Positions 42,793-50,354 of a stretch of DNA of 64,000 bases are shown here, in pieces. The position numbers were made by a program, and so were the translations under genes. Origin of the DNA: JBDHWG01 sp046328505. GTDB lineage: Bacteria > Chloroflexota > Anaerolineae > Epilineales > JAHCIE01. The stretch spans positions 124,001-188,000 of the forward strand of contig JAXLWL010000008.1 in the NCBI GenBank assembly GCA_046328505.1, in the 5' to 3' direction. Each line of letters opens with the position of its first letter. Within the stretch, counting starts at the first letter, position 1. A model generated the notes under the pieces. The model was not told the origin of the DNA, did not search any database, and saw only the letters and a list, made by a program, of their open reading frames with translations.

Positions 42793-42827
42793 TTCGCGCC
42801 AGAAACCATCGCCTGTTCGAGGATACC

Positions 42828-43382
42828 GTGGACAATCTGCCGGATCTCACGCCCTACCTGACTGCCTACGCGCCCGCCCTGAGTCTCGTCGCCGTCGCGG
42901 CCTTCCTGCTCGCCCTGATTGCACTGATCTGGGTGATTGTCCTGCAGCGCCGCCTGTCCGCCGCGGATAGATGGCGGCGGCAGATGGAAACGCTCGCGTC
43001 GTCGGACGTCCAAACCATGCTTCAGCGCAATATCGAGGGGCTTACCGACGCGAGCTACCGGATCGACCATCTCGAGGTGGCCGTCAAAGCATTGACGGAG
43101 CAGGTGAAGTACTGCGTCCAGTACGTCGGCGTCGTGCGTTTCAACCCCTACCACGACACCGGCGGCGATCAGAGCTTCGCCATCGCCATGCTGGACGATC
43201 ACAGCGACGGGCTTGTCATGACCGGCATGCACTCGCGGAACGGCGTCCGCCTCTACGCCAAGCCGGTTGCCCGCGGGCGCTCAACGTATCCTCTATCTGA
43301 CGAGGAGCGGCGGGCCATCGAACAAGCGGGGGCGAGAGTCGCTCCAGCCCCTGCCCCCGTCAAGAGCCAATCGACTGGATAA
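42828..43382 (+). CDS. DUF4446 family membrane-anchored protein
   Basis: A 184-residue protein with a single N-terminal span (about 16-38) followed by a short coiled-coil region and a soluble beta domain: VKYCVQYVGVVRFNPYHDTG, then DQSFAIAMLDDHSDGLVMTG and RNGVRLYAKPV. This is the DUF4446 pattern, found in Firmicutes and Chloroflexota and often encoded near chromosome-partition genes, though none is here. The start is GTG with GAGGATA upstream. Its role is unknown. It has a strong promoter and its own terminator. Confidence 0.87.
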   Translation: MDNLPDLTPYLTAYAPALSLVAVAAFLLALIALIWVIVLQRRLSAADRWRRQMETLASSDVQTMLQRNIEGLTDASYRIDHLEVAVKALTEQVKYCVQYVGVVRFNPYHDTGGDQSFAIAMLDDHSDGLVMTGMHSRNGVRLYAKPVARGRSTYPLSDEERRAIEQAGARVAPAPAPVKSQSTG

Positions 43383-43388
43383 AGCGAT

Positions 43389-43417
43389 GCCCCTGGATGA
43401 ACTCATCCAGGGGCTTT
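43389..43417 (+). terminator. Terminator after the DUF4446 gene
   Basis: Arms 43389-43398 and 43405-43414 pair perfectly over 10 bp around a 6-base loop, followed by only TTT. It lies between convergent genes (the DUF4446 gene and RNase J), so it may act on both. Confidence 0.6.
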
Positions 43418-43441
43418 CGATGCTTATTTACGGGGCAGTGG

Positions 43442-45085
43442 CTAGTCCTCGACGACGACGGGCAGGACCATCGGTCGGCGGCCTGTCTCCTCGTAGAGGT
43501 ACTTAGTGAGCACTTCCCGCGCGACGTCGGTGCGGTGGTTGGCCTTGCCGTTCTTGCGTAGCGCCTCGACGACGCGCTTGGCTGCCTCGCTCATGAGCTC
43601 GTCGGCGTCGGCCATGAAGACGAAGCCGCGCGAGACAATGCCCGGCGCGTCCAGTAGACGCCCGGTCTTGCCGTCCACGTGCAGGAAGACCACCACGAAG
43701 CCTTCACGGCCCAGGATGTGGCGGTCGCGCATGACCACAGGCCCGATGTCGCCCACGCTGTTCCCGTCGACGAACACATCCTCGCTCGGCATCTTGTCGG
43801 CTATCCGCACCCCATCCTTAAGCTCGATGATTGCCCCGTTGCGGGCGATGCAAATGTTCTCGCGCGGGACGCCCATGCTCTCCGCGAGCCGAGCGTGCAG
43901 CACCAGGTGCCGCGCCTCACCGTGGACCGGAATGAAGTACTTCGGGCGCACCAGATTGAGCATCATCCGCTGGTCATCCTGACCGCCGTGGCCCGAGACG
44001 TGAACCTGGGCCTGGCTGCCGTAGATGACGTTGGCGCCGCGCTCGAAGATCTGGTTGATAATGCGGTGCACGGCCTGCTCGTTCCCTGGGATGGGGTAGG
44101 ACGAGAAGATGACCGTATCGCCCGGCTCGATGTCCAGCTCGCGGTGGCGGCCGGCGGCCATGCGCGCGAGTGCCGCCGTGGGCTCACCCTGGCCGCCCGT
44201 TGCGACGATGACGGTCTTGTTGAACGGGATGTTGCTGCGCTCATCCAGTGACCGCAGCACGCCTTCGGGAGCCTTGAGGTAGCCCAGCTCCTGGGCCATG
44301 GCCGTGTTCTCGACCATGCTTCGTCCGGCCGGCATGACGACACGCCCGTGCGCCGCCGCGGCGTCGATGACCTGCTGCACACGGCTGATGTGCGACCCAA
44401 AGGTCGCGACAATGATGCGGCCCTGAATCTCGCCAAACAGCCGCTTGAACGTCTCGCCGACAACAGCCTCGGAGGGGGTCGGTCCCGTGTTCTCCGCGCC
44501 GGTGCTATCAGACAGCAGGGCGAGCACGCCACGGTCACCCAGCTCGACAAGCTTGGCGAAGTCAGTCGGCTGGCCGTCGACCGGTGTGTAGTCGACCTTG
44601 AAGTCGCCGGTGTGGACCAGCAGGCCGGCCGGCGTGTCGATGGCGAAGCCGACGGCATCCGGAATGGAGTGGTTGACGTGGAACGGCTCGACGGTGAAGC
44701 AGCCGACATTGAACTTGACCCGCGGCTTGATCGTCTGAAGCTTGACCTTGCGCAGCAAGCCAGTCTCCTTGAGCTTGACCTCAATGAGGCCGCGCGTCAA
44801 GGGAGTTGCGTAGACGGGCGCGTCCACCTCCGCGAGGAGGAAGGGCAGGCTACCGATATGGTCCTCGTGGCCGTGGGTCACCAGGATGCCGCGCACGCGC
44901 TCACGATTTTCGACGACCCAGGTATAGTCGGGGATGATAAGGTCGACACCCAGGTGCTCCGGGTCGGGGAACATGACGCCACTGTCGATAACGATGATAT
45001 CGCGGCCGTACTCAATCGCAGTCATATTCTTGCCGATTTCCCCCAGGCCGCCGAGGGGGACAATCCTCAACACATTCTTACTCAA
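43442..45085 (-). CDS. rnj: Ribonuclease J
   Basis: A 547-residue metallo-beta-lactamase/beta-CASP nuclease. The metal motif THGHEDHIGSLP is near 76-87, preceded by DSGVMFPDPEHLGVDLIIPD, which is the RNase J signature, and the CASP part has ATGGQGEPTAALARMA. The enzyme has 5'-exonuclease and endonuclease activities on RNA and takes part in mRNA decay and rRNA maturation. The start is TTG 45085 with GAGG upstream. The upstream ABC exporter operon is separated by a terminator. The assignment is firm. Confidence 0.95.
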   Translation of the reverse strand: MSKNVLRIVPLGGLGEIGKNMTAIEYGRDIIVIDSGVMFPDPEHLGVDLIIPDYTWVVENRERVRGILVTHGHEDHIGSLPFLLAEVDAPVYATPLTRGLIEVKLKETGLLRKVKLQTIKPRVKFNVGCFTVEPFHVNHSIPDAVGFAIDTPAGLLVHTGDFKVDYTPVDGQPTDFAKLVELGDRGVLALLSDSTGAENTGPTPSEAVVGETFKRLFGEIQGRIIVATFGSHISRVQQVIDAAAAHGRVVMPAGRSMVENTAMAQELGYLKAPEGVLRSLDERSNIPFNKTVIVATGGQGEPTAALARMAAGRHRELDIEPGDTVIFSSYPIPGNEQAVHRIINQIFERGANVIYGSQAQVHVSGHGGQDDQRMMLNLVRPKYFIPVHGEARHLVLHARLAESMGVPRENICIARNGAIIELKDGVRIADKMPSEDVFVDGNSVGDIGPVVMRDRHILGREGFVVVFLHVDGKTGRLLDAPGIVSRGFVFMADADELMSEAAKRVVEALRKNGKANHRTDVAREVLTKYLYEETGRRPMVLPVVVED

Positions 45086-45128
45086 ACAAACCTCACTGAT
45101 AGACTATTGTGGCACTCCGGCGCCACAG

Positions 45129-45154
45129 AAAAGGCCGACTCGGTAGAGTCGGCC
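45129..45154 (-). terminator. Terminator of the ABC exporter operon
   Basis: A perfect 9-bp stem (45133-45141 with 45146-45154) around a 4-base loop is followed on the minus strand by TTTT. It lies after the ABC exporter stop and before the RNase J start. Confidence 0.75.
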
Positions 45155-45295
45155 CATGCAATAACGCTTTGATTAAACCAACGCTCGATCATCACTCGTT
45201 AGAGCGGTCACGCCCGGCCAATCTTACGTGGAGAAGCCTGTGGACCACGAAATGCGCGAAAGATGGTTTATCGTTCTTTTCGTGGCCCAATCGTC

Positions 45296-47128
45296 TCAGC
45301 TCGTGGCGACGCTTGCCACGGGCGCCTTGCCGTTGGCTGCCACTTGTTGCGCGCCCGTCTGCTTGCTGACCAGGTCGTGGTACACGCCACGCTGCGCCAT
45401 CAGACTCTCGTGCGTGCCGCGCTCGACGATGCGGCCGTGCATCATCACGAGGACCTGGTCCGCATTGCGGATGGTGCTCAGGCGGTGCGCCACCACGAAG
45501 CTCGTGCGACCCTTGAGCAGCCGCCCCAACGCGTCTTGGATCATCGCCTCAGTGCGCGTGTCCACGCTCGACGTCGCCTCATCGAGGATGAGGATGCGCG
45601 GCTGCGTGATGACGGCGCGGGCGAACGCGATGAGCTGCTTCTGTCCCTGGCTGAGGTTCGCGCCACGCTCCAGGATCGGTGTGTTGTAGCCTTCAGGAAG
45701 CGCCCGAATGAACTCGTCGGCGTTGACGAGCTTCGCCGCGGCCTCGATCTCATCCATCGTGGCGTCGGCCTTGCCGAAACGAATGTTGTCGGCGATGGTG
45801 CCGGAGAACAGGAATGCCTCCTGGAGCACCATGCCTATCTGCCGCCGCAGGCTCGCGCGCTGGACAGTGCGGATGTCGATGCCGTCCACGACTACAGCGC
45901 CTTCCTGCGGGTCGTAGAAGCGCATGAGCATGTTGACGATGCTCGTCTTGCCAGCGCCCGTCGGGCCGACGAGGGCGACGGTCTGGCCGGGCTGCGCCTC
46001 CAGATCGATGTCGAACAGCACCGGCTTGTTCGGGTTATAGCCGAAAGTGAGGTTATCGAACACGACGTCGCCCTGGATCTGCGGCATGGGCCGGGCGTCC
46101 GGGGCGTCCTCAAGCTCCGCCGGCTCGTCGAGCAGGTTGAAGATGCGCTCGGCGCCCGCGAGAGCCGACTGCGCCAGGGTCCACGTCTGCGAGATCGAGC
46201 GGATTGGCTCGAAGAATCGCTGGACGTAGAGCAGGAAGGAGACGACGACGCCGACGCTGATCTGGTTGGTGACGACCAGGTACGAGCCGTAGCCGATGAC
46301 GATCGCCAGCGAGAGTGTGCTGAGGAGGTCGACGGCCGGGTTGAAGGCGCTGGTGATGGCATTGGCGCCAACGTTGACGTCGCGGTTGCGGGCGTTGATC
46401 TCGTTGAATCGCTCCTGGCTGACGCGCTCGCGGGAGAACGCCTGCACTTCCTTCATGCCGGCGATGTTCTCCTCGAGCTCCGCGTTCACCCGGCCCAGCT
46501 CGCGGCGGGTCTGGCGGAAGGCGGTGCGGGCGCGGGAGGAGAAGCGCACTGTCACAACCCACATGATAGGCAAGACAATGAAGCTGGCGAGGGCGAGCTG
46601 CCAGCTCAGAAGCAGCATAACGATCACAATGCCGATCAAGGACAGCAGGTCGCCGACGACGCGGTTGAGGCCCGCGCCGAGGAAGCTGCTGATGGTCTGG
46701 GTATCGTTCGTGAGGCGGCTCATCAGGTCGCCGATTTCATGGGTGTCGAAATAGCCCAGCGGCAGGCGCTGCAGGCGGTCGAAGATCTGCGTGCGCATGC
46801 GGAAGAGCACGCGCTGTCCAACCCACGCCATCTGCCGGAAGCCGACCACATTGCCGCCGTACGAGATGGCGTACGTCGCCAGCAGCGCGAACATGATCGC
46901 GTTCAAGCCACTGCCGTTGCCCACACTGATGAACTGATCTATGGCGACGCCGACGAGCCAGGGCTGCGCCAGGCGCGTGATAGTCGTAATGATGACAGAG
47001 ACGGCAATCCAGACGAGGTTCAGCGGGTACGCCTTGACGTACTCGAACAGGCGAAGGGCGGAGCTGACAGTATCCTGCGCCTTCTCCTCCTGAATGTCCA
47101 TCATCCCCATGGGCCCACCGCGCATCAT
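45296..47128 (-). CDS. ABC exporter half-transporter (membrane-ATPase fusion), subunit 2
   Basis: A 610-residue type IV ABC exporter half with six spans in the N-terminal 330 residues and an ATPase at the C-terminus. Walker A is GPTGAGKTSIVN, the signature is ANLSQGQKQLIAFARA and Walker B is ILILDEATSSVDTRTE. It is encoded 4 bases after the other half, so the two form a heterodimer, a common arrangement for multidrug and lipid flippases. The signature is LSQGQ rather than LSGGQ; the Glu after Walker B is present, so this half can hydrolyse ATP. The substrate is unknown. Confidence 0.93.
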   Translation of the reverse strand: MMRGGPMGMMDIQEEKAQDTVSSALRLFEYVKAYPLNLVWIAVSVIITTITRLAQPWLVGVAIDQFISVGNGSGLNAIMFALLATYAISYGGNVVGFRQMAWVGQRVLFRMRTQIFDRLQRLPLGYFDTHEIGDLMSRLTNDTQTISSFLGAGLNRVVGDLLSLIGIVIVMLLLSWQLALASFIVLPIMWVVTVRFSSRARTAFRQTRRELGRVNAELEENIAGMKEVQAFSRERVSQERFNEINARNRDVNVGANAITSAFNPAVDLLSTLSLAIVIGYGSYLVVTNQISVGVVVSFLLYVQRFFEPIRSISQTWTLAQSALAGAERIFNLLDEPAELEDAPDARPMPQIQGDVVFDNLTFGYNPNKPVLFDIDLEAQPGQTVALVGPTGAGKTSIVNMLMRFYDPQEGAVVVDGIDIRTVQRASLRRQIGMVLQEAFLFSGTIADNIRFGKADATMDEIEAAAKLVNADEFIRALPEGYNTPILERGANLSQGQKQLIAFARAVITQPRILILDEATSSVDTRTEAMIQDALGRLLKGRTSFVVAHRLSTIRNADQVLVMMHGRIVERGTHESLMAQRGVYHDLVSKQTGAQQVAANGKAPVASVATS

Positions 47129-47132
47129 GGCA

Positions 47133-48947
47133 TTACCCTCTTTCCGCCGTGGCCGCGCCGGACGCCGCTGCGGCAGCTACCACGGTCTCCTCGTCGTCGC
47201 CTTCGTCCAGGCGATTCTCCTGACGGCCGTGGAACTGGAGATAGTAGATGTCGGCGTAGATCGGGTTGTTCTCCAGCAGTTCGTCGTGCGTTCCCGTCGC
47301 GACGAGCCGTCCGTGATCCATGACCAGAATCTTGTCTGCGTTGCGAATGGTGCTGATACGCTGGGCGATGACGAAGCTGGTGCGCCCTTTCATTAGCTCA
47401 TCGAGCGCCTGGGTAATGCGCACCTCCGTCGCGGCGTCCACCGCCGAGGTGGAGTCGTCCAGGATGAGGATGCGCGGGTTCAGCAGCAGGGCCCGGGCGA
47501 TCGCGATGCGCTGGCGCTGACCGCCGCTCAGTCCCAGGCCACGTTCGCCGACCTTGGTCTCGTACTTGTCGGGCAGCGCCTCTATGAAGTCCTCGGCCGC
47601 CGCCGCGCGTGCCGCTGCCTGGACCTCGTCCATCGTCGCGTCTGGCCGCCCGAAGGCGATGTTGTCGCGGATGGTGCCGGTGAACAGATTGGTCTCCTGC
47701 ATGACGATCCCGATCTGGGCGCGCAGGCTCGTCAGGGTCACGTCGGTGATGTCGTGGCCGTCAATGGTGATCTGGCCCTTGGTCGGTTCGTAGAAGCGCG
47801 GGATGAGGTTGATGATGCTGCTCTTGCCGGAGCCCGTCTGCCCCAGAATGGCGATCGTCTGCCCTGGTTTCGCGTCGAAGCTCACATCGGTCAGCGAGTT
47901 CGTCGTCGCGCCTACGTAGCGGAAGGAGACATTGTGGAACGCCACATCCCCCTGAACCGGCGGCAGCGGAACGGCGCCGGGCTTGTCGCGCGCCTCATCC
48001 GGCGCGTCGAGGATCTCGAACATACGCTCGGCGCTAGCCGCTGCCATCGAAATCAGACCTGATACCATGCCGAGGCCGAAGATCGGGAAGAGCAGCATGG
48101 CGAGGTACGTATTGAACGCAACTAGCTCGCCCAGGTTCATCGAGCCGTAGATGACCTGCCAGCCACCAAACCAGATGACGATGACGCTGCCCAGGCCGGA
48201 CATCGTAAAGACGAGGGGAATGTTGTAGGCGACGGCGTAGGACGCCTTGAGGTTCTCGTCTAGCAAGGCTTTGTTGGATTTCTCGAAGCGCTGCTTCTCC
48301 AGCGGCTCCCGCGCGAACGCCTTGACGACGCGCACGCCGCTCAGGTTCTCCTGGAGGATGGTGTTGACCTCGGAGAGCTGCTGCTGCACCGCCTTGAAGA
48401 CGGGCTGAACACGGCGCACGAAGTTGGCGATGATGAGGAACGTAATCGGCATCACGGACAGGGCTGCCAGCGCGAGCCGCCAGTTCATGTAGAACAATAG
48501 GATGGCAGTGCCAATGAGCATCAGAATGGAGCTCAGAAGCTGGAGGAGGCCGAGCCCGGTGAACTGCCGCACCATCTCGACATCGCTGGTGGCGCGCGTC
48601 ATCAGCTGGCCTGTCTGGGCCTGGTCGTGGTAGCTGAAGCTGAGGCGCTGGAGCTTGGTATACAGGTCGTTACGCATATCGAAGGCCGCGCCCTGGCTCG
48701 CTTTCTCCGTCAGGTAACTCTGGAAAAACTGGAACAGCCCACGGACTACGGCGAAGGCGAGAATCGCCAATGTCAGCCACACGATCAGCGGGATGTTCTG
48801 CTCGCCGATGCCGTCATTAATGATTTTTCCGATGAGCGCGGGCGTCACCAGCGTGGACGCCGTTACAATGAGCAGGCTGACGAAGGCGATGGTAGCGTCC
48901 ACCCAATGTGAGCGCATGTACTTCATGATTCGCCATAGAGGTTTCAT
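47133..48947 (-). CDS. ABC exporter half-transporter (membrane-ATPase fusion), subunit 1
   Basis: A 605-residue exporter half. The start is placed at ATG 48947 (KPLWRIMKYMRSHW), with GAGGACA upstream; the longer frame to 49061 has no support. Six spans lie in residues 15-315. Walker A is GQTGSGKSSIIN, the signature is LSGGQRQRIAIARAL, and Walker B is ILILDDSTSAVDAATE with an Asp where the catalytic Glu should be (DDST). This fits a degenerate ATPase site, paired with the intact site in the partner, as in TM287/288- or LmrCD-type heterodimers. It precedes the partner gene by only 4 bases. Confidence 0.93.
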   Translation of the reverse strand: MKPLWRIMKYMRSHWVDATIAFVSLLIVTASTLVTPALIGKIINDGIGEQNIPLIVWLTLAILAFAVVRGLFQFFQSYLTEKASQGAAFDMRNDLYTKLQRLSFSYHDQAQTGQLMTRATSDVEMVRQFTGLGLLQLLSSILMLIGTAILLFYMNWRLALAALSVMPITFLIIANFVRRVQPVFKAVQQQLSEVNTILQENLSGVRVVKAFAREPLEKQRFEKSNKALLDENLKASYAVAYNIPLVFTMSGLGSVIVIWFGGWQVIYGSMNLGELVAFNTYLAMLLFPIFGLGMVSGLISMAAASAERMFEILDAPDEARDKPGAVPLPPVQGDVAFHNVSFRYVGATTNSLTDVSFDAKPGQTIAILGQTGSGKSSIINLIPRFYEPTKGQITIDGHDITDVTLTSLRAQIGIVMQETNLFTGTIRDNIAFGRPDATMDEVQAAARAAAAEDFIEALPDKYETKVGERGLGLSGGQRQRIAIARALLLNPRILILDDSTSAVDAATEVRITQALDELMKGRTSFVIAQRISTIRNADKILVMDHGRLVATGTHDELLENNPIYADIYYLQFHGRQENRLDEGDDEETVVAAAAASGAATAERG

Positions 48948-49088
48948 GCTGTGTCCTCTCAAACACTCGGCCATACTGCGAAAATTACTTTGATAGGCTA
49001 AATAATACCTGTTTGCGGGGCGCGTGTCAACCCGACGTTCGGCTAGGCGCCGGTCATCCAAATGGGGGACGGCGGCTATCTACGAACA

Positions 49089-49115
49089 CAAAAAGGCGGC
49101 GCACACGCGCCGCCT
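49089..49115 (-). terminator. Terminator of the small secreted-protein gene
   Basis: A perfect 9-bp stem (49094-49102 with 49107-49115) with an ACAC-type loop is followed on the minus strand by TTTTT. It ends the transcript from 49723. Confidence 0.8.
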
Positions 49116-49174
49116 GTCCTTCTCTTGGCCTATTCAGTTGGTGCTCGTTTCAATCGTGCCTGCGTTCGCTCTGA

Positions 49175-49723
49175 TTAGGGCAGGCCCCAGTAGCTACAAG
49201 TCTTGCTCATATTCTGGACCGTAGCGCTGCGCAGGATGCGCGTGCTGCCCTGGTATAGGCGGACCCAGTCGGGCCAGGTGCAGCTTGAGCTGTAGGCGCC
49301 GCCGGCAGCCCAGCCGACCCCGATAGGGCTCCCGATCCCGTTGATCTTGGGGAAGGGAGTGGCTAGACTGCAGCGACCGGCGCCCATCCCGTTCGTTGTG
49401 AACGTACACAGGTCCGTGGTGTAGGTGGGCTCGTCGCCTGCGTGATCACCGCTGTCCGTGTAGCTGGCCCGAACAGTGTAGGCCGTGTTGGGATTCAGTC
49501 CCCAGAAGTTGAAGGAGCCGCTCCAGCTCTTGCCGCCCATGCTGTCCTGATCATATTCCAGGCTGCCCATTCCGCCCCCGCCGAACTCGGCGGCGCCGAA
49601 GGTGAGCGGCCAGCGCATCTGGCCGGGCGCAGTGAAGTCGCCCTGCGCCGAGGCGACGCCGACGACGACCAGTACAAGCGCGAGCGCCACGATAATCATC
49701 CCCACGTATCGCATCCTCAACAT
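49175..49723 (-). CDS. Small secreted protein of unknown function
   Basis: A 182-residue exported protein with a clear signal peptide (MRYVGMIIVALALVLVVVGVASAQ, residues 4-27). The mature part is rich in Gly, aromatic and polar residues, with two Cys pairs (CTFTTNGMGAGRC and CTWPDW...TCSYW) that may form disulfides. It has AYTVRASYTDSGDH, a fibronectin-like beta pattern, but I recognise no family. ATG 49723 is chosen because GGAGG lies nine bases upstream. A CGATACA direct-repeat pair (49943-49962) lies in its upstream region and recurs before the STAND gene. Confidence 0.68.
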   Translation of the reverse strand: MLRMRYVGMIIVALALVLVVVGVASAQGDFTAPGQMRWPLTFGAAEFGGGGMGSLEYDQDSMGGKSWSGSFNFWGLNPNTAYTVRASYTDSGDHAGDEPTYTTDLCTFTTNGMGAGRCSLATPFPKINGIGSPIGVGWAAGGAYSSSCTWPDWVRLYQGSTRILRSATVQNMSKTCSYWGLP

Positions 49724-49942
49724 GTCATCCTCCTTGTACAATGATGGGCCGCACGGCCCAATAGTGTGATGAAAAACAGCAAAGCCACGATCTCCCGGCA
49801 ACAATAATTGCTGTTCAAATCAAGATCCCCTCCTTCGGCTGCAAGAATCCTTCGGTCTCGGCGGAATGTATCTTGTGAAGGCTGTTCACCTCGATTATCC
49901 CATGACCACCATTTCAATGGGTATCGCCAGGGGCAGCTTAGC

Positions 49943-49962
49943 CGATACAAAACGGCGATACA
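49943..49962. promoter_or_regulatory. CGATACA direct-repeat operator candidate, copy 1
   Basis: CGATACA occurs twice with a 13-base period (49943-49949 and 49956-49962). The same pair with the same spacing and a nearly identical spacer recurs at 50298-50317. A reverse half-site (GGTATCGCC) lies about 20 bases to the left. One turn of helix plus a little fits a dimeric HTH protein. The gap 49724-50354 otherwise holds a small GGGCCG/CGGCCC hairpin (49746-49759) and the STAND promoter. Confidence 0.5.
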
Positions 49963-50196
49963 GAGACTCTTATGCGTAGCGGGCGACGCGGCGTCGCGAC
50001 ATCGCCGAAATGCGCGACACGTTGGCCGACCGATGTGGTGGACACGCAAGGGGGAAAGAGAGTGCGACGGGAGAACACGCGCCTTACCCCCTGCGCTCAC
50101 TGTGCCGCGGCAGCGGTCGTGGCCGCCTTGGATACAGCGCCGGGAAGAAGGGGGGCGACTTCCCGGCTTGTACCACGCCGTCAATGTAGTCAATGA

Positions 50197-50225
50197 TTGA
50201 CAAATCTTGCGGGATATGGTATATT
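50197..50225 (+). promoter_or_regulatory. Strong promoter of the STAND regulator
   Basis: A perfect TTGACA (50197-50202) and TATATT (50220-50225) are 17 bases apart, with TGG before the -10. The transcript would start near 50232, leaving a 120-base leader that holds the second CGATACA pair. Confidence 0.8.
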
Positions 50226-50297
50226 AATGTTGCACTGTTCTACTTGTGATTAAACCATGAAGATGGTGACGATGGGTATCTACGCCATACTTAGTAG

Positions 50298-50317
50298 CGA
50301 TACAAAAAGGCGATACA
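50298..50317. promoter_or_regulatory. CGATACA direct-repeat operator candidate, copy 2
   Basis: CGATACA at 50298-50304 and 50311-50317 (13-base period), 38 bases before the STAND gene ATG and downstream of its promoter. A bound protein would act as a roadblock. The adjacent GGGTATC is also shared with copy 1, so the conserved block is about 50 bases in total. Confidence 0.5.
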
Positions 50318-50354
50318 AAGCATCTGACCTGGTCCCAGCCCCTGGAGTAGTCTT

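Noticed and set aside
45263..47323. Plus-strand ORF of 686 codons opposite the ABC exporter
   Set aside because: Antisense shadow with no recognisable domain; the minus strand has complete ABC motifs.
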